A DNA stretch of 64,000 nt from Capra hircus (GCF_001704415.2 NW_017189517.1:13031167-13095166), one strand, 5' to 3'. Positions 22,750 to 34,771 are shown, counted from the stretch's first letter. Numbers and translations are program-made. The notes: generated from the sequence alone by a model not told the origin.

Positions 22750-24673
22750 TTGAATATCTCAAAATTCCCGAGAAGTTATTCTTATACACAACTTACAAAT
22801 TTGACTGGCTGAACTAGAGTGGCAGTTATGCCTAGACAACTAAATAAGACATTTGGATGTCAAAAGGTGAGAGATAAACCCCATAAAGATTTGTATCATA
22901 TTGATGAAGATATAAGATTGTCTAGAAACTGCTGGGATATTTTTCCTAAGGAGAGTACAGATTGTTGCATCTTGTACCTCCTTCCACCAAGAGAGAAGGA
23001 CGCCACTTAATTTAGCCCCAGTAGGAGAGCAATAGTACAGGCCTCGAGGGCCCTGGAGCAAGACCATGCGGCCCATAACTGAGAAATACTCTGTTCAAAA
23101 AGAATTTCTGATATGTTACTGGACCCTGATTGAGACTGGGCACAAGATATCAAGAGCCTTTGCAAACTAGATGTGCATTATGAACTGGGCATGTAATTAT
23201 CTAGATCAACATGTTATGAGTCTGAGTAGTCATAGCAACTAGGCATTTAATCTTCTGTACAATAAAGTAATCCATTTGTACTGGGCACAAGAGGGTCCAG
23301 AAATTACAAATGAGCTATGTGAATAGGTAGTCTAGATGTGCATGTCACCTAACTTTGTTGTATCATTGCTTCTTAATCAGCTCACCCCAATCAATGATAA
23401 ACATAAACTGTAGGGTAAAGCATTCAGAGCTATTGATCAGAAGTAGATTTTTAACTTTCTGTCCTGCATAAGAAGATTGAATCAAAGGAAAATCAGTTGC
23501 ATAATAAGCATCTTACCATTTTGAATTTTTCTTACTTTTATTATAAAATTGTTCATTCCAAAGAAAGGTCATTTGTATATATATTATAATTATCATCTAC
23601 ATATTGTGGTAAATGCTCTTATTCTAACAAAATCAGTATCTGTAGATAACATTTTTTCTACAGTTGGAAGCAAAGTTGTTTTTTAAAATAATGTGATGGA
23701 TACATATTGTTCTATTGAAAGTTACAGTTGAGAATCAAGTCTGAAAATTGGAAGACCTTTTTGAACTAATAACAACTAAAATAACCAATATGTCTAAACT
23801 AAAAACTTGTAAACAACATATAGATTCTAGAATTTAAGTCCAGTGTATAATTTCAAATAATATCCATGCTTAAGTTTATTTTCTTGGTAATAATTTGATG
23901 TGGTGTTTTAAGTAAAATTAATGTTACATGAAAATCATAAAGGAATAAAATTTATGTGTTATTCCCTTGAAAGCATTAAATGAAGTAAGAAACTATTTGA
24001 AGCAAACAATAGGATAGTTTCATGAAATTATAGTTTTGATGCCAAACAAATTGCAGAGTCTCTTAACACAGATGCCAACTTCTCCAATGAAGGAAATATC
24101 AGAAAAGAAGGAAGAGGCCTAATTTTGACCACAGATTCTGCAGTCAGCCCATTTATAATCCAAAAGTAAATGTCAAAATCAATTTCTGCTTTTCTAAATT
24201 GGATACAAAATAACGTCTTTAAAACAAAGATGTACAATAATATGCTAATATTATGGCCTTTTCAATGTCCTAGATGACTAGTGATTTGATGAATTATGAA
24301 GACTGAGAACTATTGGAATTATGTAAAAAACTTATAGTTAAAATTGGCCAATCGATATTGTAAGGGATGTGATATTGCTTGAAGATCACTGTGTAAGGTA
24401 CTAACTCTCATATTTTCATACCTAGTGTGATTGACCTATACATTTTAAAGTATTTTTGTGGCTCTCTGGATATATTTTATTTTTCCAATATTGGTCATCA
24501 GCAAAGAATTGTAGCACCTCAAAATTAAAATTTATTTCAAATTACTTAAGGAATACAATATCATAAGAAAGATTATAAAATCTATTGGCCACTTCTGTTG
24601 AAAACACGATATTGGAGTAAATAAGCTTTCAAATTCTCATATGATATTCAGTTTCTTGAAGGCAAGGCATGTC
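22750..24673. other. Unassigned, single-copy-looking, AT-rich
   Basis: 1.9 kb without a recognised repeat or gene. The part from about 23400 is strongly AT-rich. Open frames at 22819-23010 and 24028-24237 have no recognisable features. Confidence 0.45.
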
Positions 24674-24683
24674 GCTATTTTTA

Positions 24684-26274
24684 TTTTTTTAATTTTTTAA
24701 ATATAAATTTATTTATTTTAATTGGAGGTTAATGACTTTACAATATCGTATTGGTTTTGCCATACATCAACATGAATCCACCACAGGTATACACATGTTC
24801 CCCATCCTGAACCCCCCTCCCTCCTCCCTCTCTGTACCGTCCCTCTGGGTCATCCTAGTGCACCAGCCCCAAGCATCCAGTTTCATGCATCGAACCTGGA
24901 CTGGCGATTCATTTCATATATGATATTATACATGTTTCAATGCCATTCTCCCAAATCATCCCAGCCTCTCCCTCTCCCACAGAGTCCAAAAGACTGTTCT
25001 ATACATCTGGGTCTCTTTTGCTGTCCCGCATACAGAGTTATCGTTACCTTCCTTCTAAATTCCATATATATGTGTTAGTATACTGTATTGGTGTTTTTCT
25101 TTCTGGCTTACTTCACTCTGTATAATCGGCTCCAGTTTCATCCACCTCATTAGAACTGATTCAAATGTATTCTTTTTAATGGCTGAGTAATACTCCACTG
25201 TGTATATGTACCACTGCTTTCTTGTCCATTCATCTGCTGATGGACATCTAGGTTGCTTCCATACCCTGTCTATTAAAAACAGTGCTGCGATGAACATTGT
25301 GGTATGCGTGCCTCTTTCAATTCTGGTTTCCTTGGTGTGTATGCCCAGCAGTGGGATTGCTGGGTCATAAGGCATTTCCTTTTCCAGTTTTTTAAGGAAT
25401 CTCCACACTGTTCTCCATAGTGGCTGTACTAGTTTGCATTCCCACCAACAGTGTAAGAGGGTTCCCTTTTCTCCACACCCTCTCCAGCATTTATTGCTTG
25501 TAGACTTTTGGATAGCAGCCATTCTGACTGACATGAAATGGTACCTCATTGTGGTTTTGATTTGCATTTCTCTGATAATGAGTGATGTTGAGCATCTTTT
25601 CATGTGTTTGTTAGCCATCTGTATATCTTCTTTGGAGAAATGTCTGTTTAGTTCTTTGGCCCATTTTTTTATTGGGTCGTTTATTTTTCTGGAATTGAGC
25701 AGCAGGAGTTGCTTGTATATTTTTGAGATTAGTTTTTTGTCCATTGCTTCATTTGCTATTATTTTCTCCCATTCTGAAGGCTGCCTTTTCACCTTGCTTG
25801 TAGTTTCCTTTGTTGTGCAGAAGCTTTTAATTTTAATTAAGTCCCATTTGTTTATTTTTGCTTTTATTTCCAATATTCTAGGAGGTAGGTCATAGAGGGT
25901 CCTGCTGTGATTTATGTCGGAGAGTGTTTTGCCTATGTTCTCCTCTAGGAGTTTTATAGTTTCTGGTCTTAGATTTAGATCTTTAATCCATTTGAGTTTA
26001 TTTTTGTGTATGGTGTTAGAAAGTGTTCCAGTTTCATTCTTTTACAAGTGGTTGACCAGTTTTCCCAGCACCACTTGTTAAAGAGATTGTCTTTAATCCA
26101 TTGTATATTCTTGCCTCCTTTGTCAAAGATAAGGTGTCCATATGTGCGTGGATTTATCTCTGGGCTTTCTATTTTGTTCCATTGATCTATAGTTCTGTCT
26201 TTGTGCCAGTACCATACTGTCTTGATGACTGTGGCTTTGTAGTAGAGCCTGAAGTAAAACCTCGAATAGCCAAA
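24684..26274 (-). mobile_element. L1-BT, 1.6 kb, with a short inverted 5' segment
   Basis: The longest young L1 here. From the plus strand: poly(T), 3' UTR, then ORF2 backwards. A 272-codon frame (25873-25055) holds the ORF2 C-terminus with the Cys motif 'CWRGCGEKGTLLHC'; upstream, a second frame (26358-25975) carries 'FDKGGKNIQWIKDNLFNKW', shifted by one frame near 25985. At 26256-26274 about 19 bp of L1 ('acctcgaatagccaaa') runs in the opposite, plus, orientation. The 10-bp TSD GCTATTTTTA is at 24674-24683 and 26275-26284. Confidence 0.95.
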
Positions 26275-26329
26275 GCTATTTTTAAAAGAAACTTTCATAT
26301 CATAAAGAATTTGATTTTCCAATAACATC

Positions 26330-26450
26330 ACCAACTCAATGGACATGAATCTGAGCAAACTTCAGGAAATAGTGAAGGACAGGGGGACCTGCCGTGCTGC
26401 AGTCCATGGGGTTGCAAAGAGTCAGACACAGTGACTGAACAACAACATAA
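26330..26450 (+). mobile_element. BovB 3'-terminal fragment
   Basis: 'caccaactcaatggacatga', 'gaaatagtgaaggacaggg' and the shared terminus 'gagtcagacacagtgactg' with an ACAACA tail. Severely 5'-truncated. Confidence 0.9.
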
Positions 26451-26845
26451 TTAAAACTTTAAATCACTTCTGATTTTCTAATTTTTACTCAATTATTTGA
26501 AATAATTTTTATATAATTTGTGCTGAACCCAGCCATGTTTTTATTTTTGATAAATAAATGATATTTTAACTAAAAAATGTGTGTAGGGAAAGGGCATCTT
26601 TCTCTAATTTGCATAAAAGCTCTAATTGTTGGGCTTGTGGTGGCCCTGAGTGGTGGCAGATAGGGGGACTGGATAAGAGAGAAGAACATAGATATAAATT
26701 ACTGTTAATATTCTAGTTCTGGTTTGGATTTTAGTTTTACTGGTATTTAGTTATAAGTAGATATATAAATAGATATGTAAGTAAAAGTTAATTCATGAAC
26801 TAGTGAGGATGAGGTATCATGAACTGAAAATGATAATCAATTCAG
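26451..26845. other. Unassigned, AT-rich
   Basis: No repeat or coding signature recognised. Confidence 0.4.
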
Positions 26846-26983
26846 TTCTATGCATCACTGACTCAATGGGCATGAGTTTGAGTAAACTCCGGGAGTTGGT
26901 GATGGACAGGGAGGCCTGGCATGCTGCAGTCCATGGGGTTGCAAAGAGTCAGACATGACTGAGCTACTGAACTGAACTGATCT
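26846..26983 (+). mobile_element. BovB 3'-terminal fragment
   Basis: 'catcactgactcaatgggc' to 'cagacatgactgagctactg' with an ACTGA-type tail ('aactgaactgatctga'). Severely 5'-truncated. Confidence 0.92.
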
Positions 26984-27780
26984 GATTCTCTGGAGGTCTA
27001 GCAAAAATGTATTTGTGGAGCATGATTGAAAGAAAATACATTCCATCTCTAGCAAGAGAAATAATATGAAGCATGGGGGCTTGTATCAATCCTAAAAGTT
27101 TAGACTTAACCTCTCCCCTCCTTTTGCCCCAGCATAGAAGGATCCATCCAAGTGCAGAGCAGTTTACAAGAGGCCCACCATGCAGGCCTGGGTGGCATAT
27201 TTATGGAATTTATGTAGTTCATGAGCCTATGTCTGGCAGGCCAGAGAGCAGTTTCAAAGGAGCATCAAATTGGAGACAAGATTAACTTTATCTCCCAAAT
27301 CTTTGAGTCAGATTATAAGACCACAGGACCATGGTGGGTTAGTGCTGCACGTTGTGGTAAAGAGTTTTGCAATATAGAGGGATTGTGCAGGAATGAGATG
27401 AGGCCTGAAGATGGTAGTCCTTCTTTCAGTGTGATTGCACTGAGAACTCCTAAGTGAGCCCAGGAATCCCTACCTGAATAGTTTCTTATTTTGTTCAGAT
27501 TACAAAAAATTCATGTCCGCACTGAGGGGAAAGTATGACCTGGCATGAACATGTTCTTCTTCCTCCATCAAGAGGAGATAGCTGTCAATTACTGTTCTTC
27601 AGCATTACATTGTTTATCTAGGATTGGGCTTATATCAATACCATACTACAGGTGCAGTCACATGAATTCTCTGAAACCATCTACTACAGACTAACACATG
27701 AGATAATATTGGTCAGATGGGGTTGGGCATGTTAGAGGGGGAATTCCTGGATGAACATGGCCAAATGGGCAGAACTTTAT
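26984..27780. other. Unassigned, single-copy-looking
   Basis: No repeat recognised. Overlapping frames at 27073-27285 and 27221-27457 show no known domain. Confidence 0.4.
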
Positions 27781-27925
27781 ATCAATATATATCTCTCTCA
27801 GTCTCTTGTCTCTCTCTCTATATGTGTGTGTATGAAATATATAATATATATAAATATACCTATGTATTACATCATGTATAAATATGATTGTTTAAATTAT
27901 AACTATAAATATACATTCTATCTAT
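27781..27925. repeat. TC/TA/TG simple-sequence patch
   Basis: Alternating 'tctctctctc', 'tatgtgtgtgtat' and 'atataatatatataaatata' runs. Confidence 0.85.
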
Positions 27926-27929
27926 ATAT

Positions 27930-28060
27930 AATGAGGAGGGCATGGCAACTCACTCCAGTATTCTTGCCTAGAGAATTCCATGGACAGAGGAGCCCAGCAG
28001 GCTACAGCCCATAGGGTCACAAAGAGTTAAATGCAACTGAAGTGACTTAGCACGCAGCAT
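27930..28060 (+). mobile_element. Bov-tA or Bov-A body, 5'-truncated
   Basis: 'catggcaactcactccagta' to 'gcaactgaagtgacttagca'; no tRNA-derived head. Confidence 0.88.
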
Positions 28061-28097
28061 GCACATATATATAAGACAGGGCCACTTAAACTTTTTA

Positions 28098-28472
28098 GCA
28101 GTGCTATTCAGTAGAACTTTATGAGATGATGAAAATGTTCTATATCTGTGCTGTCTCATGTAATACCCGTTAGCCATGCAGTTGAGGATATGAAGTTTTA
28201 ATTTTATTTAATATTGTGCTGTGCTGTTGTTTAGTCGCTCAGTTGTGTCTGACTCTTTGTGACCCCATGGACTGTAGCCCACCAGGCTCCTCTGTCCATG
28301 GGGATTCTCCAGGCAAGAATACTGGAGTGGGTTGCCATGCCCTCTTTCCAACCCAGAGTTCGAACTCAGGTCTCCCACATTGCAGGCATAACATATTCTT
28401 TACCATCTGAGCCACCAGGGGAGCTTATAGCCACCTGTGACTAATGGTTATCATATCTGACAACACAGCTCT
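28098..28472. mobile_element. Non-autonomous hAT-type DNA transposon, split by Bov-tA
   Basis: The left end 'cagtgctattcagtagaac' and the reversed right end ('ctgtgttgtcagatatg') form a worn terminal inverted repeat. The interior 'gatgatgaaaatgttctata' and 'tagccacctgtgactaatgg' belongs to a common mammalian element of the hAT-Charlie group. The flanking 8-mers CTTTTTAG and CTCTAGAG agree at 5 of 8 positions, compatible with an eroded 8-bp hAT TSD. Bov-tA occupies 28217-28429. Confidence 0.65.
28217..28429 (-). mobile_element. Bov-tA SINE, full length, antisense
   Basis: On the plus strand it starts with the shared 3' end 'gttgtttagtcgctcagttg' and ends with the reversed tRNA head 'ttctttaccatctgagccac'. 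It sits inside the hAT element. Confidence 0.94.
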
Positions 28473-28474
28473 AG

Positions 28475-30272
28475 AGAGAGTCATATTTAGTATCTTGAGT
28501 TTTCCTTACTTTGGTCCCCTGTATAACCTTTTCCTAAGAGGACCCTGATGGGCAATTTGAGATCACTAGGATTCTAGTAGCTGAATTAGAAAATCACTCA
28601 TGTGTACAAATATTAATACATAGTGCCAAGTAACTATTTTGGTGGTTTACTTTGCTTATCCCAGGTTATCAAAATGATAGCCACCCTCCTAACCACCCTT
28701 CCACTTCAAGAGCATTCAAAAATTCATGCTTAATTTATTCATCCTGAGGTTTCACCTGACAAACTTCCCAAAGAATGGTAGAACCTTTGCTGTGGCCAAG
28801 GCATTCCAGCAAGTATAGATTCTGCTTACCTTCTTCTCCAACCTAGCTTACGATAAACTGTCTTGTTTACAAAGTGGAGACAAGTGTCTCCAATGGAGAA
28901 GAGTTGGGGATCTTTTTGTAAGAGGATCTCTAAAAACTTTGCCCATACGTATATTTCTTGAAGAACCTGTTTACAACTGTAATCAACTACCCTGTGTATG
29001 AAAGGAAATTGTGTCTTCCAAAGATTGGAGAAGCCATTTCCAGGAGACTCAGCACTGGTGACCAAGAAATCAGAAGACAGCAGCCTGGAAAATTTCCAGA
29101 GAGTATGGAAACCCAGCCAGTGCCAGATGTAGTAGACTCCATGTTTGGGAGCCTCACAGCTGCTTTTATTCTCTTGAGCATGCTTCTCCTTCCTTTTGGT
29201 AGACCACCAGCTGTCCTGTGTGCCTCAACTCAAGTTACAACAGCAAAATTCGCTTCAGCCCTGGGAAGCTGATCCCTGTTAGCAACTTCATAACAAATGC
29301 CTGAGGAGATGACCTCAGTTTCAAACTGTCTCAGTTAAAGTGGCCTTACTGGGTTTGCTTATTAATAGAAAACATTGTAATGGTTTCAGTTGCATTCGTG
29401 AATGATGTCATTTGAGGAGGGACTCCTCATAGTGTGATTTCTGGGACTTTGGTTCACAGGGTGTAATCAGAGGCATAGCCACCTACCCGGGGTTATTTGG
29501 AGGGCAGTCCCTGCAGGCACTCAGTGACAGCTGCTCCTATACCGTGTACACAAGACTATACACATGCTATTTAGAATTTAAGGCTCCGCTTTGCTCTCCA
29601 CAGAAGTTTTAAAATTTCCCCATGTTGTCCTGGACATCTTCTTCTGTGTTAATAACTGGAAGTCATTAAAGCAGCCCCTCGAACATGTTCTTGGGTTTTC
29701 AATTTTGCTATAGCACACCATCTCGCACATAGAGAGACTGTATACAGACGCTGTACATATGGAAGTTGAAGGGACCTTGACCGCTAAGATTTTGCTTACA
29801 AGAGTTTTACTTCAGTGATGGCATTCGAGGGGGTTTGTGAGTAGAACATGAGTTATAAGTGAAATTCATAGGAGTGGGAGAGTGGTTTTGTGTTTAGATT
29901 TAAAGGAAGCAGCTGGCCCCCGTGCTTTATATGTAGTTTGTGCTCAGCCCAGCAGAACCTATATTAAAATTGGAACACCACTGAAAAGATTAGTATGCCC
30001 CCTCTATCCACTGTACAGTGTGACTTAGGGAGCTCTGGGTTCAGGATAACATAAACTATAATGTATTCTCTATATTTGAGAAGGTAACATATCTTCATAT
30101 AACATGTGTAAAGACATGAGATGCATTCATGCAGACAACTTGGCAACAGTTAAACACGTGGTCTGACAAGCACTCTCTCTGTGATGTGGTTTTGTTGACT
30201 GGCCAAACATGGGCCCATTGGAGACATAGCCTCCGCCACTGATGTGACTACAGAGAGCTGACTTAATAGTGT
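28475..30272. other. Unassigned, single-copy-looking
   Basis: 1.8 kb with no recognised repeat. A 104-codon frame (28958-29272) with a hydrophobic patch has no homology that I recognise and no supporting splice context. Confidence 0.4.
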
Positions 30273-30278
30273 GACTAG

Positions 30279-30530
30279 TTGAAGAGACTGTCTTTTCTCC
30301 ATTGTATATTTTTGCCTCCTTTGTGAAAGACAAGGTGTCCACAGGTGCATGGATTTCTCTCTGGACTCAGACAACCCAGAGGGATAGGGTGGAGAGGGAG
30401 GTGGGTGGGGAGTTCAGGATGGGGGAACACATGTATACCTGTGGCTGGTTCATGTTGATGTATGGCAGAAACCATCACAATATTGTAAAGTAATTATCCT
30501 CCAATTAAAATAAATACATTAAAAAATAAT
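30279..30530 (+). mobile_element. L1-BT 3' end with inverted 5' part (twin-priming form)
   Basis: 30279-30366 is L1-BT ORF2 in minus orientation ('gagactgtcttttctccat', 'cctcctttgtgaaagac'). From 30367 the orientation flips to plus: 'acccagagggatag', 'gttcaggatgggggaac', 'caatattgtaaagtaatt' and an A-rich tail. GTGACTAG (30271-30278) and GGGACTAG (30531-30538) flank it, a likely 8-bp TSD with one mismatch. Confidence 0.88.
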
Positions 30531-30538
30531 GGGACTAG

Positions 30539-30964
30539 AAGCAGGAAAGACCCCCTGTCTACAGGACTTTAGTGTCTACAAGTGAGACATTAATTCCTGC
30601 ATTTGGGGACATAAGACATAATAGAAACATAATGAAGCCACAAGGCAACAACCTTTATTTAGCATTTAAGGTACAGTGAGCTGGGGAGCAATCAGAAGAC
30701 AACAGTTACTTGCTTAGTTTAATATGGAAGCTTTTATGCATTGGTGGAGTAAACTAAAATACAGTGACTTACATGGCAGTATTTGGAAAGTCATCTGACT
30801 ACAGTGACAGTTGAGGGCTTGTCTGGTATACTTTCAGTTAAAAAAAAAAAAAAAAAAAAAGGCAGGAACAGTCTGTCACTTGAAGCCAATACCAGAGGGG
30901 GCAGCAGAGTCTGGCAAAGGCATTGTATAGGCATGGAGAAACGGCTAATTTCTCTATCTATTTA
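30539..30964. other. Unassigned, with a poly(A) run
   Basis: No repeat recognised apart from an uninterrupted run of about 21 A at 30840-30860. Confidence 0.45.
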
Positions 30965-31390
30965 ATTTAACAGCTTTACATTAACATTGTGTAAGTTTAA
31001 GGTATACAGTGTGTTGATACACATATACATTGCAATATTATTACTACCATACTGTTAGCTGACACCTCGATCATGGCATATGTAATTACTTTTCCTGTTT
31101 TGTTGTGAGAACATTTAAGATTCGATCTCTTAGCAACTTTCAAGTGTATAGTACAGTATTGTTAACTATAATCACCATGCTGAGCTTTAGATCCCCAGAA
31201 CTTCTTCATCTTATAACCGGAAATCTGTAGACTTTGACCAACATCTCCCCACTTCCACTGCACCCCAGGCCCTAGTATCCACTATTCCACTCTCTTTTCC
31301 TATGAGTTCAGGTTTTTAAGATTCCACATGTAAGTGAGATCACACAGTATTTGTCTTTCTCTGTTTGACTCATTTTACTTAGCATAATGC

Positions 31391-31518
31391 ACTCCACTGG
31401 CGTAGGAAATGGCACCCCCATGCCAGTATTCTTGCCTGGGAAATCCCAGGGACAGAGGAGCCTGGCATCTACAGCCCATGTGGTCACAAAGAGTTGGACA
31501 TAACTGAGTGACTGAGTA
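31391..31518 (+). mobile_element. Bov-tA body, 5'-truncated
   Basis: Starts within the body ('gtaggaaatggcaccccc') and ends at 'ggacataactgagtgactg'. The TSD CATAATGC lies at 31383-31390 and 31519-31526, extendable to 12 bp with one mismatch. Confidence 0.93.
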
Positions 31519-31612
31519 CATAATGCTCTCAAGATTCTTCCATCTTGTCACAATTGGCAGGATTTCCTTTTTCCTCCTAGCTGAATAATATTCATATATC
31601 TCATATACAGTG

Positions 31613-31830
31613 GGGCTTCCCAGGTGGCACTAGTGGTAAAGAATTCACCTGCCGATGCAGGAGACGTAAGAGATGAGGGTTCAACCCCTGGGTTGGGAAG
31701 ATCCCCTGGAGAAGGAAATGGCAACTCACTCCAGTATTCTTGCCTGGAGAATCCCATGGACAGAGGAGCCTGGCAGGCTACAGTCTATAGGGCTGCAAAG
31801 AGTCAGACATGACTAAAGGAACTTAGCACA
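31613..31830 (+). mobile_element. Bov-tA SINE, full length
   Basis: Head 'ggggcttcccaggtggcac', B box 'gggttcaacccctgg', body to 'cagacatgactaaaggaac'. Inserted in the old antisense L1. Confidence 0.95.
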
Positions 31831-32163
31831 CAAGCATATCATATATGATATTTTATATATTATTTTTATCACATATTTATCCATTAATCCATTGATGTTC
31901 ACTTAGGGTGTTTCCATGTCTTGGCTATTATTACAATAAACATGGGAGTACAGATATTTCTTCAGCATCCCAGTTTCATTTCTTTTGAATATGTACCCAG
32001 GGGTGGGATTGCATGATCACATGGTGGTTCTGCTTTTAATTTTTTGAGGACCCTCCATACTGTTTTCCATAGTGGCTGTACTGACTTACATCCCCACCAA
32101 TGGCTCACAAGGGTTCCCTTTTCTGCACATCCTCACTTACACTTGCTATCCTGTCTTTTTGAT

Positions 32164-32250
32164 GATGCACCTACCATTTATTGAGTGCCAACTAGGTACT
32201 GGGCACAGGTTTATGCATTTTTTATCCCCATAGCTACAAAATTTCTGGAT
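32164..32250 (-). mobile_element. MIR fragment, antisense
   Basis: 'accatttattgagtgccaac', 'aggtactgggcacagg' and 'tttatccccatagc' resemble the reversed MIR 3' half. Confidence 0.55.
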
Positions 32251-32410
32251 CAGAAAATATCCTTTTCTCATTTGCACTTTTCTCAGTGGAAAAGAGCACC
32301 TTTTAGATAACTGTGCCCCCCACCTGGCAAATTATCTCTTTATATACTCTAAGTTCCAACTCCTTTCTTCATCCCTTCAATTTTTTTTATCAGTAGCTTA
32401 GGCCTCTCTC

Positions 32411-32644
32411 TGGGCTTCCCAGATGGCACTAGTGGTAAAGAACCCACCTGCCAATGCAGGAGCTGTAAGAGACGTGAGTTCAATCCCTGAGTCGGGAAGA
32501 TCCCCTGGAGAAGGAAATGGCAACCCACTCCAGTATTCATGCCTGGGAAGTCCCATGGGCAGAGGAGCCTGGCAGGCTATAGTCTACGGGGTCACAAAGA
32601 GTCAGACATAACTGAAGCGACTTAGCATGCACACACACTCACAC
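32411..32644 (+). mobile_element. Bov-tA SINE, full length
   Basis: Head 'gggcttcccagatggcacta', body to 'ataactgaagcgacttagca', CA-rich tail. A perfect 11-bp TSD AGGCCTCTCTC lies at 32400-32410 and 32645-32655. Confidence 0.96.
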
Positions 32645-32655
32645 AGGCCTCTCTC

Positions 32656-33047
32656 CAGGACTCCAGGCCAATATGTCGACTCAATCAAAAAACATTTACA
32701 TACCTTTTCCCTGTCTTGGTATGACGTAACTAACCTTAGCCCTAACACCTGAGAGTCATTCTTGATATTTCCCCCTCCTTATACCCTCATCATCCCTCTG
32801 GAGAAGAGATTTTGCATGATAGATTTGAGAAAAAAATTTCACAAAATTAAAAAAAGAGGAATCAATAAAGATTAAGGTTTTGGTCAACAAAGATAACATT
32901 CAGTCTAGTGTGGATTAGTGTCAGGGTAAGAGAAGTGAGACAGAGTAAAAAGGAAGAGATTCAGTTTCAAGGACCCTTATGAATGTGGCCTGTGAGAAGT
33001 CTTTGGGAGCCAGTTGGCCAATGAAGAAGATAAGGTAAGGTACCTAT
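32656..33047. other. Unassigned spacer
   Basis: No repeat or gene recognised. Confidence 0.45.
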
Positions 33048-33055
33048 GGTATATG

Positions 33056-33281
33056 GGGCTTCCCAGGTGGCTCTAGTGGTTAAGAACCCTCCTGCCAGTG
33101 CAGGAGATGTAAGAGACACGGGTTCAATCCCTGGGTCAGGAAGATCTCCTGCAGGATGGCATGGCAACCAACTCAGGTATTCTTGCCTGGGAAATCCCAT
33201 GGACAGAGGAGCCTGGTGGGTTATAGTCCATGGTTTGACAAATTGTCAGACACAACTGAAGTGACCAAGCATACACATATA
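33056..33281 (+). mobile_element. Bov-tA SINE, full length
   Basis: Head 'gggcttcccaggtggctcta', B box 'gggttcaatccctgg', body to 'cacaactgaagtgaccaag'. The TSD GGTATATG lies at 33048-33055 and 33282-33289. Confidence 0.95.
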
Positions 33282-33289
33282 GGTATATG

Positions 33290-34599
33290 AGATCTCATAG
33301 GAAAAAAAATCAAAAGGAATCACAATCTTGGCCATTACTCTTGGGGAGAACAGAAATGCTAAGCTCATAAATGTGTATGAGGATTGAGAGCAAAAATGGC
33401 CAGAAGGGTTGCTAAAGTACTCCGTGAAGAGAAGGCAAAGAAACAGGATAAGAGAAAGAATAACAATCTCAGTTTATGCTTTTTATTAAAAATTGATATG
33501 ATAGAAATTTAATAATTGTAAAGATTATGTTTGAGAAACATTTATTAATATTTATTGCATGTAAAATACTTTAAAATAAGAAATTGTAATGTAAACAGAA
33601 ATAATTTATGCAATAGTACTTCTAAAATGATAAAGTGTTTTCATTACAAAAGATAATTCTTATTATGAGGTGGAATCACTGTAACATAAGATTTGAAGGT
33701 CTATTATACATTAGTTCAAAGAGGGGGGTTGCATATAAAATGAGATCTGAGGAAGAATTCCTAGATTGCAGTTGCGTAAACCCTATATTATGTATTAACT
33801 CCATTCATCTTGTGTGACAAGTAGCAAGAAGATGTAGGTAACTAACAAAAAATTGCAGTTCATACCCAGAAGAACTCTCAGTGGGTGTCTATGGTGGTTC
33901 TACCTGGTACTACTCTCTGTGCACTATTTTGAGCACACTTGTGGGAAAGCACTTAGAGTGGTTTCTGAAAGTGCTTATATTTTGTGATTAATCAAGATAA
34001 ATACTAAAAAAAGAAGAGAAATAAATACTAATAAGTTCTTTGCTTCATTCTACCCAAGATTTTGTAGGGTTTGTACTAACGTGTTAGACNCCTGGTTTAT
34101 CATGCTACCTCAGCCTCCAGAAATGACATCTGATGGACATTGTGGACTTTGCTGCAGGCTGATGTTGGAAAGGATTTAGTGATAGGAATATAGTAGGCTT
34201 CCACTATGCCATTCATTCCAGTGATTTGAACCTGTGAGAGACTGATAGCACACAGAAGGAGGCACAGCATAAGGTCCAGTGGGCATAGATGTGCTGTAGG
34301 GCACCCCCTTCATGAGAACCCCTCAGTGTAAAGTGAGAGTTAATGATAGTGTATTATGCATATGACGAGTGCAGGAGTGGAGAAAGGTAGACGGTCACTG
34401 AAGTAGGCTATACCTAAGGACCAGCCCTGCCAACTCTTTGCCTATGAAACTCAGCCAAGTTTCCATCATTTCCACAGTCTGCTCATGACTTGGCTTATCT
34501 CCATTAGATCAGGCATCCACATATTCCCCTAGGAAGTTTATATGCTGAGGTTAAGAGGAATTGATTATACTTCAGAATGGCTGAGCAAGCTCCTACCGG
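33290..34599. other. Unassigned, AT-rich then mixed; one ambiguous base
   Basis: 1.3 kb without a recognised repeat or gene. Position 34090 is an N. Confidence 0.4.
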
Positions 34600-34765
34600 A
34601 ACTATGGGAGACCATCAAGACCAACATATCACAATAGGAGTCCTAGAAGAGAAAAGAGAGGAAGGGTTAGAAAGAATATTAGGGGCAATAATGGCCCAAA
34701 CGTCCCTAATTTGATGAAATGCACAAATATATATCTCTCTAAACTCCAAATAGAATAAAATTAAA
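34600..34765 (+). mobile_element. Old L1 ORF1 fragment
   Basis: 'cacaataggagtcctagaag', 'gaatattaggggcaataatgg' and 'cctaatttgatgaaatgcac' follow the L1 ORF1 order seen also at 47530-47640. Frame destroyed. Confidence 0.65.
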
Positions 34766-34771
34766 CCACCT

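Larger units (their letters stand above)
30965..32163 (-). mobile_element. Old L1M 3' UTR and ORF2 end, antisense, split by two Bov-tA
   Basis: Plus-strand words run from 'aacagctttacattaacatt' through 'ttagcaactttcaagtgtat', 'cacatgtaagtgagatcaca', 'gtgtttccatgtcttggcta' and 'ttccatagtggctgtactga', which is the L1 3' UTR followed by ORF2, reversed. Interrupted at 31391-31518 and 31613-31830. Confidence 0.8.

Noticed and set aside
28958..29272. 104-codon frame with a hydrophobic patch
   Set aside because: No domain, no splice-bounded companion exon, no repeat or promoter context; cannot be supported as a gene.
30840..30860. Poly(A) run as a retrocopy tail
   Set aside because: No recognisable retroposed body precedes it and no TSD was found.
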